DNA of 64,000 nucleotides from Actinacidiphila oryziradicis (lineage in GTDB: Bacteria > Actinomycetota > Actinomycetes > Streptomycetales > Streptomycetaceae), in assembly GCF_005047355.1 (NCBI RefSeq), contig NZ_SUMC01000026.1, forward strand, positions 1-64,000, read 5' to 3'. The notes below the pieces were generated by a model that was not told where the DNA came from, did not search any database, and worked only from the letters and a program-made list of their open reading frames with translations. This document shows positions 46,143-55,547 of the stretch, piece by piece (within the stretch, counting starts at the first letter, position 1; each line of letters begins with the position of its first letter). The translations under genes were made by a program, and so were the position numbers.

Positions 46143-47024
46143 ATGTCGTTCATCGGCGAGGAAATCGCCCGCCAGCCGCACGCCTGGCGCAAGGCCGCGA
46201 CCGTCGCCACCGCAGCGGGCACCGGGCTGCCGGAGCGCGGGGAGCGGGTCGCCGTCGTCGGCTGCGGCACGTCCTGGTTCATGGCCGAGGCCTACGCGGC
46301 GCTGCGCGAACAGCGCCGGTTCGGCGAGACCGATGTCTTCACCGCCTCGGAGTTTCCCCACGAGCGCGGCTACGACCGCCTCGTCGCGATCTCGCGCTCC
46401 GGAACCACGACCGAGGTCCTGGAACTGCTCGACCGCCTGCGCGGCCGTTGCCCCACCGTCGCGCTGACCGCAGACACCGCCACCCCGATCGTCGGGGCCG
46501 CGGACCACATCGTGGACCTCGGCTTCGCCGATGAACGCTCCGTCGTACAGACCCTGTTCGCGACGACCGCGCTCGCGACGCTGCGGACGACCCTCGGCGA
46601 GCCGGTCGAAGCGCTGGCCGACGCCCTGGAAACCGTACTGGCCGAGCCGCTGCCCGAGGAGTGGGTCACGGCCGGGCAGATCACCTTCCTGGGCCGCGGC
46701 TGGGCCCACGGGATCGCCCGCGAGGCCGCGCTGAAGATGCGCGAGGCCACCCAGGGCTGGACCGAGGCCTACCCCAGCATGGAGTACCGGCACGGGCCGA
46801 TCTCCATCGCCGCCCCAGGACGCCTCGTATGGCACTTCGGACCCGACAGCGACCACCTGCGCGACGACGTCACACCGACCGGTGCGCTGTTCGTCGACCA
46901 TGCCGAGGACCCGCAGGTCGATCTTGTGCGGGTCCAGCGGCTCGCCGCCGCGACAGCGGCCCGCAAGGGCCTGGACCCCGACCGCCCCCGCAACCTCACC
47001 CGTTCCGTTGTGCTGAGCTCATGA
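46143..47024 (+). CDS. SIS-domain sugar isomerase/deaminase (AgaS-like)
   Basis: A 293-residue protein with two SIS domains: VAVVGCGTSWFMAEAYAALR and AISRSGTTTEVLELLDRL, then FLGRGWAHGIAREAALKMRE and SMEYRHGPISI. It resembles AgaS/GlmS-type isomerases that act on amino-sugar phosphates (glucosamine- or galactosamine-6-phosphate). ATG 46143 follows AGAAGGAG. It overlaps the ROK kinase start (ATGA) and is an operon member with a ROK kinase remnant and a class II aldolase. Confidence 0.85.
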   Translation: MSFIGEEIARQPHAWRKAATVATAAGTGLPERGERVAVVGCGTSWFMAEAYAALREQRRFGETDVFTASEFPHERGYDRLVAISRSGTTTEVLELLDRLRGRCPTVALTADTATPIVGAADHIVDLGFADERSVVQTLFATTALATLRTTLGEPVEALADALETVLAEPLPEEWVTAGQITFLGRGWAHGIAREAALKMREATQGWTEAYPSMEYRHGPISIAAPGRLVWHFGPDSDHLRDDVTPTGALFVDHAEDPQVDLVRVQRLAAATAARKGLDPDRPRNLTRSVVLSS

Positions 47025-47425
47025 CTCCCTACGTCGTGGGCGTCGACGTCGGCGGCACCTCGATCAAGTCGGCGCTGCTCAGCACCGGGCTCGACGTCCT
47101 GTACGAGCAGCGGCGGCCGACGGGCGGCGGCGAGGGCCCGCGGACGGTCGTCGCCAATCTGCTCGCCGCGCGCCTCATCATCGACGAGGGACACCTCCGC
47201 TACGGCGCCGACCCGCTCGCCTTAGGGGTGGCCACCCTCGGTCTGGTCGACGAGGCCGGGGGCATCGCCCGGGAGTCCGCCGCGGTCGGCTGGCGCGATG
47301 TGCCACTGGGGGCGCTGCTGCGGGACGTCAGCCCGGCACCCGTCGCGATCGGCCACGATCTGCGGGCCGGGGCGCTGGCCCGCACCGTCACCGTCACCGC
47401 CGTCCAGTCCGCGCCCATCCACTGA
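47021..47425 (+). pseudogene. ROK-family sugar kinase, C-terminally truncated
   Basis: A 134-residue frame. It starts VVGVDVGGTSIKSALLST (phosphate loop) and continues like a ROK kinase through VATLGLVDEAGGIARESAAV and IGHDLRAGALA. After this the frame ends TVTVTAVQSAPIH. The catalytic ExGH and zinc-binding cysteine motifs are missing. Compared with a usual ROK length near 300 residues more than half is gone. The ATG overlaps the preceding stop. Confidence 0.7.
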
Positions 47426-47440
47426 CAGGAGCGTTCCGCC

Positions 47441-48295
47441 GTGCTGAGCACCACCACCGACCTGATCGCCGAGGCCCGCGCCGCAGGCACCGGCATCGCG
47501 GCCTTCAACGTCATCACCCTCGAACACATCGAGGCCGTCGCCGCCGGGGCTGAGATCACCGCACTGCCCGCCATCGTGCAGATCAGCCACAACGCCGTCC
47601 GCTACCACCACGATGTGATGCCGCTGGCAGCCGCGGCGGTCGCGATCGCGGAGGCGAGCCCCGCGCGGCTCTCGCTGCACCTCGATCACGTCGAGGACAC
47701 CGGTCTGCTGCACCGCACCGCCGCGTGCGGCGCCAGTTCCGTGATGTTCGACGCCTCGCGTCTGCCGGACGAGCAGAACATCGCCGCCACCCGCGCCGCC
47801 GCCGACTGGGCCCACCGCAACGGGGTGTTCATTGAGGCCGAACTCGGCGAGATCGGCGGCAAGGGCTCCGCCCACACCCCCGGCGTACGCACCGACCCCG
47901 CCCAGGCCGCCCGGTTCGTCGCCGAGACCGGGGTCGACGCCCTCGCCGTCGCGGTCGGCAGCAGCCACGCCATGCTCACCCGGACCGCCCGGCTCGACCT
48001 CGAACTCATCACCCGGCTCCGCGACGCGGTGCCCGTCCCGCTGGTCCTGCACGGATCGTCCGGTATCCCGCACCCGGCACTGCGCGACGCCGTCACCCAC
48101 GGCATGACCAAGGTCAACATCGGGACGCTGCTCAACATCGCCTTCACCGACTCGATCCGGTCCTCGCTGAGCGAGGATCCCGCGACCGTCGACCCCCGCC
48201 GCTATCTCGCACCGGCCCGCGAGGCAGCCGCCGACGCGGTCGCGGACTGCCTGAAGGCCATCAACACCTCCGGGATCAGCGGTCCGACGCAGTAG
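47441..48295 (+). CDS. Class II aldolase (tagatose/fructose-bisphosphate type)
   Basis: A 284-residue metal-dependent aldolase: GIAAFNVITLEHIEAVAAGA, zinc histidine/aspartate in LSLHLDHVED, ELGEIGGKGSAHTPGV, second zinc histidine in LVLHGSSGIP and TKVNIGTLLN. It would cleave a ketose 1,6-bisphosphate to two triose phosphates. In this operon, after AgaS-like and sugar kinase genes, tagatose-1,6-bisphosphate is the likely substrate. GTG 47441 follows ACAGGAGCG. Confidence 0.9.
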   Translation: MLSTTTDLIAEARAAGTGIAAFNVITLEHIEAVAAGAEITALPAIVQISHNAVRYHHDVMPLAAAAVAIAEASPARLSLHLDHVEDTGLLHRTAACGASSVMFDASRLPDEQNIAATRAAADWAHRNGVFIEAELGEIGGKGSAHTPGVRTDPAQAARFVAETGVDALAVAVGSSHAMLTRTARLDLELITRLRDAVPVPLVLHGSSGIPHPALRDAVTHGMTKVNIGTLLNIAFTDSIRSSLSEDPATVDPRRYLAPAREAAADAVADCLKAINTSGISGPTQ

Positions 48296-48337
48296 CCCGC
48301 GTCCCGGACCGTTTACTCAACCAGCCAGGAGGATTCC

Positions 48338-48505
48338 ATGAAGATCCCACGTTCGCGCTGGAGACGTCTCGCCGCCGCCGCCATCACCGGCGCGCTGATG
48401 CTGCTCGTTCGCGATGCCATTGCCGCCACGATCGCCCGACTTCCCGGGCACCTGCGCAGGTCGCTGACCTGGGACCAGGGAGCGGAGATGGCCCAGCACG
48501 CGCGG
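48338..48505 (+). pseudogene. Signal-peptide stub joined to an IS30 transposase tail
   Basis: After AGGAGG, ATG 48338 starts a signal peptide (MKIPRSRWRRLAAAAITGAL) of a lost secreted protein. About 23 codons later the frame is DAIAATIARLPGHLRRSLTW then DQGAEMAQHA, the C-terminal catalytic segment of an IS30-family transposase. Both partners are truncated. The transposase tail then meets a reverse-strand TnpB-like gene near 48505. Confidence 0.6.
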
Positions 48506-49482
48506 GCGGCGGCGTCGCGACGCCGGACCAGGTCGACCTTGTGCCACAGGTCCGGGTCGGACAGGTAGTGCGCCAGATACGGCCAGCGGCCAGTGCCCTG
48601 GGGCAGCCGGACCGGCAGGACCAGGTCCCCGTCGCGGCTGCCCGGGCCGCCGGCGAAGACCACGGTCAGTGCTCCGGTGTGGTCGAACCAGGTCGCCGCC
48701 CGGGTGCGGGGACGTCCCTTCTGGTCGGAGGTGCCGGTGGCGATCCGGCCGGTGGGGCGGGGCGGGGCGGGCGTCTTGCGGGGCTGGGCCAGCACGCTGG
48801 TGCCCGGGGGGAGGGTGGCGGCCTGTGCGGGGGTGGTGACATGTTCGGGCAGTGCGGGGTGGCGGTAGGTGTTCAGGTGGCCGGTGAGGGTGCCGTGCAG
48901 GCGGAAGGTCTCCCATTTGCGGTCGGTGGTGTGGGAGCGGGCCCGGCCGGGGATCCGGGTGTACTCCCACCAGGACCCGGTTTTCGGGCGTCCGGCCCGC
49001 CGTCCGGAAGCGTCGGGGGACAGGTGCCGGGCCACCCCGGCCCACACCTCATCGGCCTGGTGCATCGCCAACGCCTTGCTCACGTGGTCGCCCAGCCAGC
49101 GTGAGCGTTCCACATGCGCGTATGCACGGTGCTCCAGCCCGGTGCGGGAGAGTCCGAGTTCGGCCCGCCATGCCTTCGGGTCGCTCTCGCGACGCACCTC
49201 CCCGGCCCAGTAGGCATCCACCACCGCCCGCGCATCGCGTTGCAGGGCCCGTTTGACCTGCCACATCGCCGAGAACAGCAGCTCCACACGGTGCCGGGCG
49301 GCCGGATCCTGCACGACCAGCGGCAGCCGGATCACCGACACCGCCACGTCCCTCTCCCGCTGCCACGGCTCGCCCCGGTTCGGCCCCCGGAACCGCCGAC
49401 CCTCCCCAGGAGCAGGAGCAGGAGCAGACCGCTGCTGCGGCAGCATCACCTTCACCCCTCCTCCCAGACCAGCGTCAGGCAT
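48505..49482 (-). pseudogene. TnpB-like protein, 3' part missing
   Basis: About 325 residues of the N-terminal part of an actinobacterial TnpB-like (IS605-associated, RNA-guided nuclease type) protein: LFSAMWQVKRALQRDARAVV, ELGLSRTGLEHRAYAHVERS, RKWETFRLHGTLTGHLNTYR and KVDLVRRRDAAARACW. The RuvC-like active-site half is lost at the IS30 junction. The start may be ATG 49480, or a later GTG nearer VAVSVIRLPLVVQ. Family assignment is by resemblance, so I am not certain. Confidence 0.5.
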
Positions 49483-49527
49483 AACGCCGGGTTGTCAGTT
49501 CGGGTTACGGTCTGATGTAGGTCTCTT

Positions 49528-50287
49528 CGCCTGGCCTTCTGCTCCAGCGCCGAACTGCGGGCCTGGACCGGCCTGTCCGGCCCGCAGTTGAAGACGCTGA
49601 TCACCCGGCTGTGGCACCGCCGCCCCGACCGGGGCCGGGGGCGCCCGTGGGCCCTGTCCTATGCCGACCGGGTCCTGCTGGTCGCCCTGGCCTACCGCAC
49701 CAACCTGACTACGCTTCAGCTTGGCCTCCTGTTCGACATCTCCGACTCCGCCGTCCACCGCACCATCGCCGACTTCGCCCCCCACCTGGCCGCCCGGCTC
49801 GGCCCGCCACCCACCGACAAGCGCGAGTTGTGGCTGGTGGACGGCACGTTGATCCCCGTCCACGACAAGAAACGCACCGCGAAGTCAAAGAACTACCGGC
49901 GCAGCGTCAACACCGAGGTGGTGCGCCAGGCCCGCGACCGGCGCGTGGTCGCGGTCGGCAAGACGTGGCCCGGCAACCGCAACGACGTCGTGGTCTTCCG
50001 GGAGACCGTCGGCCAGACCCTGCCGCCCCACCCCCCCGTCTGTCCGGTGACGGCGGATACCGGGGCATCGACACCGTCCGTTCCCCTCGCCGCGGACCCG
50101 ACGGGAAGATCATCAAGACCGGGCCCACCGCCGCTTCCGCAAACGCCGCGCGGTCGCAGAGCACACCCTCGCCCGGCTCAAGGACCACCAGATCCTCCGC
50201 CAGTGCCGACGCAAAGGCGACGGTATCGACCACGCCATCGCAGGCATCGCCGCGCTCCACAACCTGAAACTGGAGGTGGCCGCCTGA
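49528..50287 (+). pseudogene. IS5-family transposase with two frameshifts
   Basis: Reading across three frames gives a whole DDE transposase: AELRAWTGLSGPQLKTLITR, WLVDGTLIPVHDKKRTAKSK (first D), then after a C7 run (50031-50037) GDGGYRGIDTVRSPRRG (second D), and after a one-base loss near 50116 DRAHRRFRKRRAVAEHTLAR with LHNLKLEVAA and stop at 50285. The frameshifts inactivate it. No classical start is found at its 5' end. Confidence 0.65.
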
Positions 50288-50348
50288 ACGCATCACCGGG
50301 GCCAGGACTCCAGATCAACACGGATGACCAGGCATTACGGGATACCTC

Positions 50349-51230
50349 TTAGGCTCCCCGGGCGTTCGCCAGCCGGCCGCGCAGGCGGACCGCGTCCTGG
50401 GCGGGCGGTAGGCCGTAGGCGCTTCGGTACTCGCGGTTGAACTGTGTCGCGCTCGCGTACCCGACCGCTTCCGCGACCAGCGCCGCCGTGGTGTTGCCGG
50501 CGACCAACTGCCGCCGTGCCTCCTGCAGCCGCAGGTGTTTCTGGAACCGCAGCGGGCTCATACCGGTGGCGGTCTTGAAGTGCCGGTGCAGTGTGGCGGT
50601 GCTCATGTGTGCCACCGCCGCGATCATGTCGATGCTGAGCGGCTCGGTGTAGTGCTCGGAGATCCACGCGGCCGCCGTGCGTACCCGGGCCGCGCCGGAG
50701 TCGGCCAGCGCGAATTGGCGCAGGATCGGGCCGAGCGGACTGCCGAGCAGCCGGTAGAGGATCTCGCTTTCGATGCGGGCCGCCAGTGGGCGGATGTCGT
50801 CCGGGGTGTCGAGCAGCCCCACCCACCGGGTGACGGCGTCGATGAGTTCCGGCGTCATCGGCGCGGTGATCTGCCCGCCGGGACCAGGGAGCGTGCGCGG
50901 GTCTGTTCCGTCCAGTTCCAGCAGCAGGTCGGCGAGCGCCCGGCCGTCGAGTCGCAGCACCACCGATCGGTACGGCACTCGCTCGAACGTGACGGTGACC
51001 GGCACCACGAGCGAGTTGAGGAACATCTCACCGCGGCCGGTCACCCAGCTCCGGTCGCCCGCGATGGTGCGTTTGGCGCCGTCGGCGATGAAGCAGATCA
51101 TCGGCTCGTACAACAGGTCGCAGGGCGCGACGAGCTCGTCGAGCGCGACCGGTATGAGGCGTGGCACCGCGCTCTCGGACCACAGGCCACTGCTGTGCCG
51201 GGCGATGGCCGCCGCGAGCTGGTCCAGCAT
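50349..51230 (-). CDS. AraC-family transcriptional regulator
   Basis: A 293-residue regulator with an AraC_N-type sensor (1-170) and a double helix-turn-helix at the C terminus (about 190-285; STATLHRHFKTATGMSPLRF, AALVAEAVGYASATQFNREY). ATG 51228-51230. It is divergent (88 bp) from an aldo/keto reductase, a common pairing in which the regulator controls the reductase. Confidence 0.92.
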   Translation of the reverse strand: MLDQLAAAIARHSSGLWSESAVPRLIPVALDELVAPCDLLYEPMICFIADGAKRTIAGDRSWVTGRGEMFLNSLVVPVTVTFERVPYRSVVLRLDGRALADLLLELDGTDPRTLPGPGGQITAPMTPELIDAVTRWVGLLDTPDDIRPLAARIESEILYRLLGSPLGPILRQFALADSGAARVRTAAAWISEHYTEPLSIDMIAAVAHMSTATLHRHFKTATGMSPLRFQKHLRLQEARRQLVAGNTTAALVAEAVGYASATQFNREYRSAYGLPPAQDAVRLRGRLANARGA

Positions 51231-51318
51231 GAAGCACTCCCTTGCTGAGAGGATTAGGCAATCCTATGCGGTCTCCGCCCCATGACCTCGCGGTGGGCGC
51301 ACCCCTAGCGTTGACGGC

Positions 51319-52326
<1,008 letters not shown>

Positions 52327-52479
52327 GGCCCGGCCCCTGACACGGAACGGAGCGACGCCCCGGATGGCCGGCGTCGCGGGGACACGAGGTCCACGATCAC
52401 CGGTACGGAGACAGCGGTGAACCGGCCATCAGCACGCGACGGCCGGTCCGGACATCGTTGCCCAGGTGTCTGCGAATCT

Positions 52480-52522
52480 GTCAGCAGGAGGCCGCGACGA
52501 ACCCTCGCGGCCTCCTGCCGAC
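52480..52522. terminator. Bidirectional hairpin between aldo/keto reductase and IPT protein genes
   Basis: GTCAGCAGGAGGCCGCGA (52480-52497) pairs with TCGCGGCCTCCTGCCGAC (52505-52522) except for one position, with a 7-nt loop. A smaller dyad, ACCGGCC/GGCCGGT (52421-52427, 52441-52447), lies beside it. Confidence 0.65.
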
Positions 52523-52547
52523 GGCGTTGTATGCGGCGTGTGGACCT

Positions 52548-53885
52548 TCACCACGGGCGGGTGATCCCGTTCGTGTCCAGGGTTACGGAGCCGTCGCGGG
52601 CCAGGGCCTGGCCGTTGACCGTCGCGCCGGTGGTCAACGTGATCGATGTCTGGGCCAGGATCCTGCCTGCGAAGGCGGTAGCGGTGCCCACAGTGGCTGA
52701 ACTTCCGATCAGCCAGATGACATTGCGGGCCGTGGCGCCATTGGTGAGGAGCACGCGGCTTGCGGTTGCCGTCGTCAGGGTCGATCCGATCTGGAAGATC
52801 CAGTCGGCGTTGCGGTCGCCCTGTGCATCCAGCGTGAGCGTGCCGGTGAGCCCGATGGAAGAGGCGGCGTTGTAGACGCCGGGAGTCAGCGTCAGGCCGC
52901 CGAGGTCTCCGGAGATGCTGGCGGTCGGGATCTGGGCGGCGGCCTTGTCGTATGTCGCGATCAGATCGGCTTGGGCCTGAAGGGCGTTCGCATCCGTGGT
53001 GTGGATGGTGCCGTTCACCTGGCCGGGCGGGAATCCGGTGATGGACACTCCCGGGCTCACTCCGAGGTCTCCGGTGACGCTTGAGGGGCCGGTGTTGGTC
53101 ACCGACTGTCCACCCAGCACCGCGAAGCGTCCCAGGTAGGTATAGGCGCCCGAGGCGATAGTGGTGCCACCGAGAGTGGTGACGGAGACATCGGCCGAGC
53201 CGAGCGCTCCGGCTGGTACCACGGCGTCGATCTCGGTGTCCGAGGCGATCCGGTAGGAGATGGCAGGTGTGCCACCGAAGGCGACGCTGGTGGTGTAGGA
53301 GAACCCGGTGCCGGTGACGACGACAAGATTGCCGCCGTCGACCGCTCCTGAGTCGAGGGTGACAACGGTGATGGAAGGCGGGCCGAGGTAGATGTAGGTG
53401 ACTCCGCCGGCGATTCCGCCCCTGGTGCGTACGGTGACCGTCACCGGGCCCGCGGAGGCCGCCGCGGGGACAGTCACGGTGAGCTGGCCGTCGGAGTCGA
53501 CGGTGAATTCGGCTGCCCGCGTACCGAATCGGACCTCGCTCGTGGTGTAGAGGCCGAGGCCGGTGAGGATCACCGCGTTGCCACCTGCCAGAGGGCCAGC
53601 GGGGGGCGGGACAAGACGGAAGGCGGGCGCCGGCAGGTAGTAGAAGGTGCCGACTACTCCCGTTCCTCCGGGGGTTGTTACCGAGACCGGGACGGCGCCG
53701 TAGCCGGAGGGGGTGATGGTGGCGGTGGTGGTGTCGCTGACGACGGTGAAGCCGGCAGCTTGGCGGGAGCCGTAGCGCACGCCGATGGTGCCGGTGAAGT
53801 GGCTGCCGGTGAGGGTCACTGCGTCGCCCCCACCGGTGGAACCCTGGTTCGGTGAAACCGGCATAGGGGCGCTCCCTGAATCCAT
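52548..53885 (-). CDS. IPT/TIG-repeat protein with C-terminal ice-binding-like (DUF3494) domain
   Basis: A 445-residue protein of almost pure beta structure. Three IPT/TIG repeats (about 8-88, 92-172, 176-252) share a pattern like GSTGGGDAVTLTGSHFTG and GGVTYIYLGPPSI. The C-terminal part (about 255-445) fits a DUF3494 ice-binding/adhesion beta-solenoid: VTGDLGVSPGVSITGFPPG, LTPGVYNAASSIGLTGTLTL and RILAQTSITLTTGATVNGQA. No signal peptide or anchor is seen at the start ATG 53883, so export may be non-classical or the true start lost. Role unknown; surface binding is likely. Confidence 0.8.
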   Translation of the reverse strand: MDSGSAPMPVSPNQGSTGGGDAVTLTGSHFTGTIGVRYGSRQAAGFTVVSDTTTATITPSGYGAVPVSVTTPGGTGVVGTFYYLPAPAFRLVPPPAGPLAGGNAVILTGLGLYTTSEVRFGTRAAEFTVDSDGQLTVTVPAAASAGPVTVTVRTRGGIAGGVTYIYLGPPSITVVTLDSGAVDGGNLVVVTGTGFSYTTSVAFGGTPAISYRIASDTEIDAVVPAGALGSADVSVTTLGGTTIASGAYTYLGRFAVLGGQSVTNTGPSSVTGDLGVSPGVSITGFPPGQVNGTIHTTDANALQAQADLIATYDKAAAQIPTASISGDLGGLTLTPGVYNAASSIGLTGTLTLDAQGDRNADWIFQIGSTLTTATASRVLLTNGATARNVIWLIGSSATVGTATAFAGRILAQTSITLTTGATVNGQALARDGSVTLDTNGITRPW

Positions 53886-54360
53886 CGGGTCGACAGACGG
53901 GCGGGTCCCGGGCCGGCCCCTTCGCCGACGACCACAGCGATTCGACTATGTTAAGTACCCCACTGATAACAATTCGTGACAACAGTCGGGACCTCATGTC
54001 ACCCGAAAGGGGGCCGCTGCGGTGGCCGGGGGCCTCGGGCTGTCAGGAGCGGCACCCAATCGCGTCACGAGGTCTTCTGGAGTGATTCCACGCGCAAAGC
54101 GCTGAGTATGCCGCGTCGCGAAAGGGATGTCCGAGGGCGCGGCCGCGAGAACGTCACAAGCCCCTGGTTCTGCGACGGGCATCGGCGTCACCGGGCTCTC
54201 CGCCAACCGCGCCGCTTCGGGCGCTGCCCGAGCCGGTCACCGATTCGGGCCGGCCTGGGCCGCGTCCTGGGCCGGGGCGGTTGTGGAACCCCGGACGTCG
54301 CTCGGGCGTTCGAGTCAGTACATGCGTGGCCGGCCGGGGCCGCGCGCGTACGGGCGGAGT
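53886..54360. other. Intergenic region without a convincing gene
   Basis: About 475 bp between the IPT protein and monooxygenase genes. It has an AT-richer patch (around 53945-53985) likely to hold the promoter of the IPT gene. Short frames here are not protein-like. Confidence 0.5.
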
Positions 54361-55530
54361 GTGATCGTGGGGCGGATAGTCGTCATCGGGGGCGGGATCG
54401 CCGGCATGTCGGCAGCACTGGCCCTGCACAAGGCCGGGCTCGATGCCGCCGTGTTCGAGGCGCACCCCGACGGGGCCGAGGACATCGGCGCGTTCCTCAC
54501 GCTCGCGAGCAACGGCATGCGAGCTCTCGCGCAGGTTGACGCCTCCGACGCGGTCACCGCGATCGGCTTCCCGCTGAGCACGATGCGTGTCCTGGACGAT
54601 TCCGGCGCCGAGTTGGCGCATATGCCGCTCGGGGAGGCAGGCGACCCGCTCCTCCGGTACCGGTGCATGCGTCGCGGCGAGCTCAACGCCGCCCTGCAGG
54701 CAGCGGCGGCGCGCCGGGGCATCAGCGTCCGGCACGGCGCCCGGCTCGCATCCGTCGAGGACGGCCCGGGCGCCGTCACCGCACGCTTCACCGACGGCAG
54801 CACCGCGACCGGTGACCTGCTCATCGGCGCCGACGGGCTGAGCTCCACCGTCCGGCGGCCGATCGCCCCCGCCGCGCAGCCCTGTTACGCGGGACAACGG
54901 GTCTTCTACGGCTACACCACCGGCGCGACCCCGGCCGGGGGGCCCGAGTGCATCACCATGGTGCGTGGCAGCGCGGCCGCCTTCGGCTACACGGTGTCGC
55001 CTGCCGGGGAGACGTACTGGTTCGCGCGCGTCGCCGGTGAGCCGTTGGCGGCCAACGAGATCGCGGACGGCACGTCCGCGCGGTGGCGCGAACTGCTCGT
55101 ATCGCTGCTGCGCAAGGACGCCACCCCGGCCGCGGACATCGTCGCGGCCACCGGCGACCGCATCATGGTCACCAACGCCACCGAGATGCCGCTCGGCACG
55201 CCGTGGCGCTCCCGGCGGGCGCTGCTCATCGGTGATGCGGCGCACGCGGCCTCCCCGGCGACCGGGCAGGGCGCCTCGATGGCGCTGGAGGACGCCGTCG
55301 TCCTCGCGAAGGCCCTGCGGGACGCGCCGGACACCGACACCGCACTGGCCCTCTACGAGGCGCTCCGCCGCCCGCGTGTGGAGCACAACATCACCGTCAG
55401 CGGCCAGGTCTCCCGGGGCGGTACCTCCCCGTCACGCACCGGCCGGGGGGCGCCCGCGCCCCGGCCCGGGGAGGACGAGCTGATCCGGCACCTGGAGTGG
55501 GACACCGGGATCTGGACGGTGACCAGCTAA
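54361..55530 (+). CDS. FAD-dependent monooxygenase (PHBH-type)
   Basis: A 389-residue flavoprotein hydroxylase. The dinucleotide motif is VVIGGGIAGMSAALALHKAG (about residues 6-25). The DG-type motif is LLIGADGLSSTVRR. The ribityl-binding motif is LLIGDAAHAASPATGQGASM. It uses NAD(P)H and oxygen to hydroxylate an aromatic or polycyclic substrate that cannot be named. GTG 54361 or GTG 54367 is the start. It is not adjacent to a pathway and is convergent with an ABC operon. Confidence 0.88.
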   Translation: MIVGRIVVIGGGIAGMSAALALHKAGLDAAVFEAHPDGAEDIGAFLTLASNGMRALAQVDASDAVTAIGFPLSTMRVLDDSGAELAHMPLGEAGDPLLRYRCMRRGELNAALQAAAARRGISVRHGARLASVEDGPGAVTARFTDGSTATGDLLIGADGLSSTVRRPIAPAAQPCYAGQRVFYGYTTGATPAGGPECITMVRGSAAAFGYTVSPAGETYWFARVAGEPLAANEIADGTSARWRELLVSLLRKDATPAADIVAATGDRIMVTNATEMPLGTPWRSRRALLIGDAAHAASPATGQGASMALEDAVVLAKALRDAPDTDTALALYEALRRPRVEHNITVSGQVSRGGTSPSRTGRGAPAPRPGEDELIRHLEWDTGIWTVTS

Positions 55531-55547
55531 GGGAGCTCGGTCGTAGG

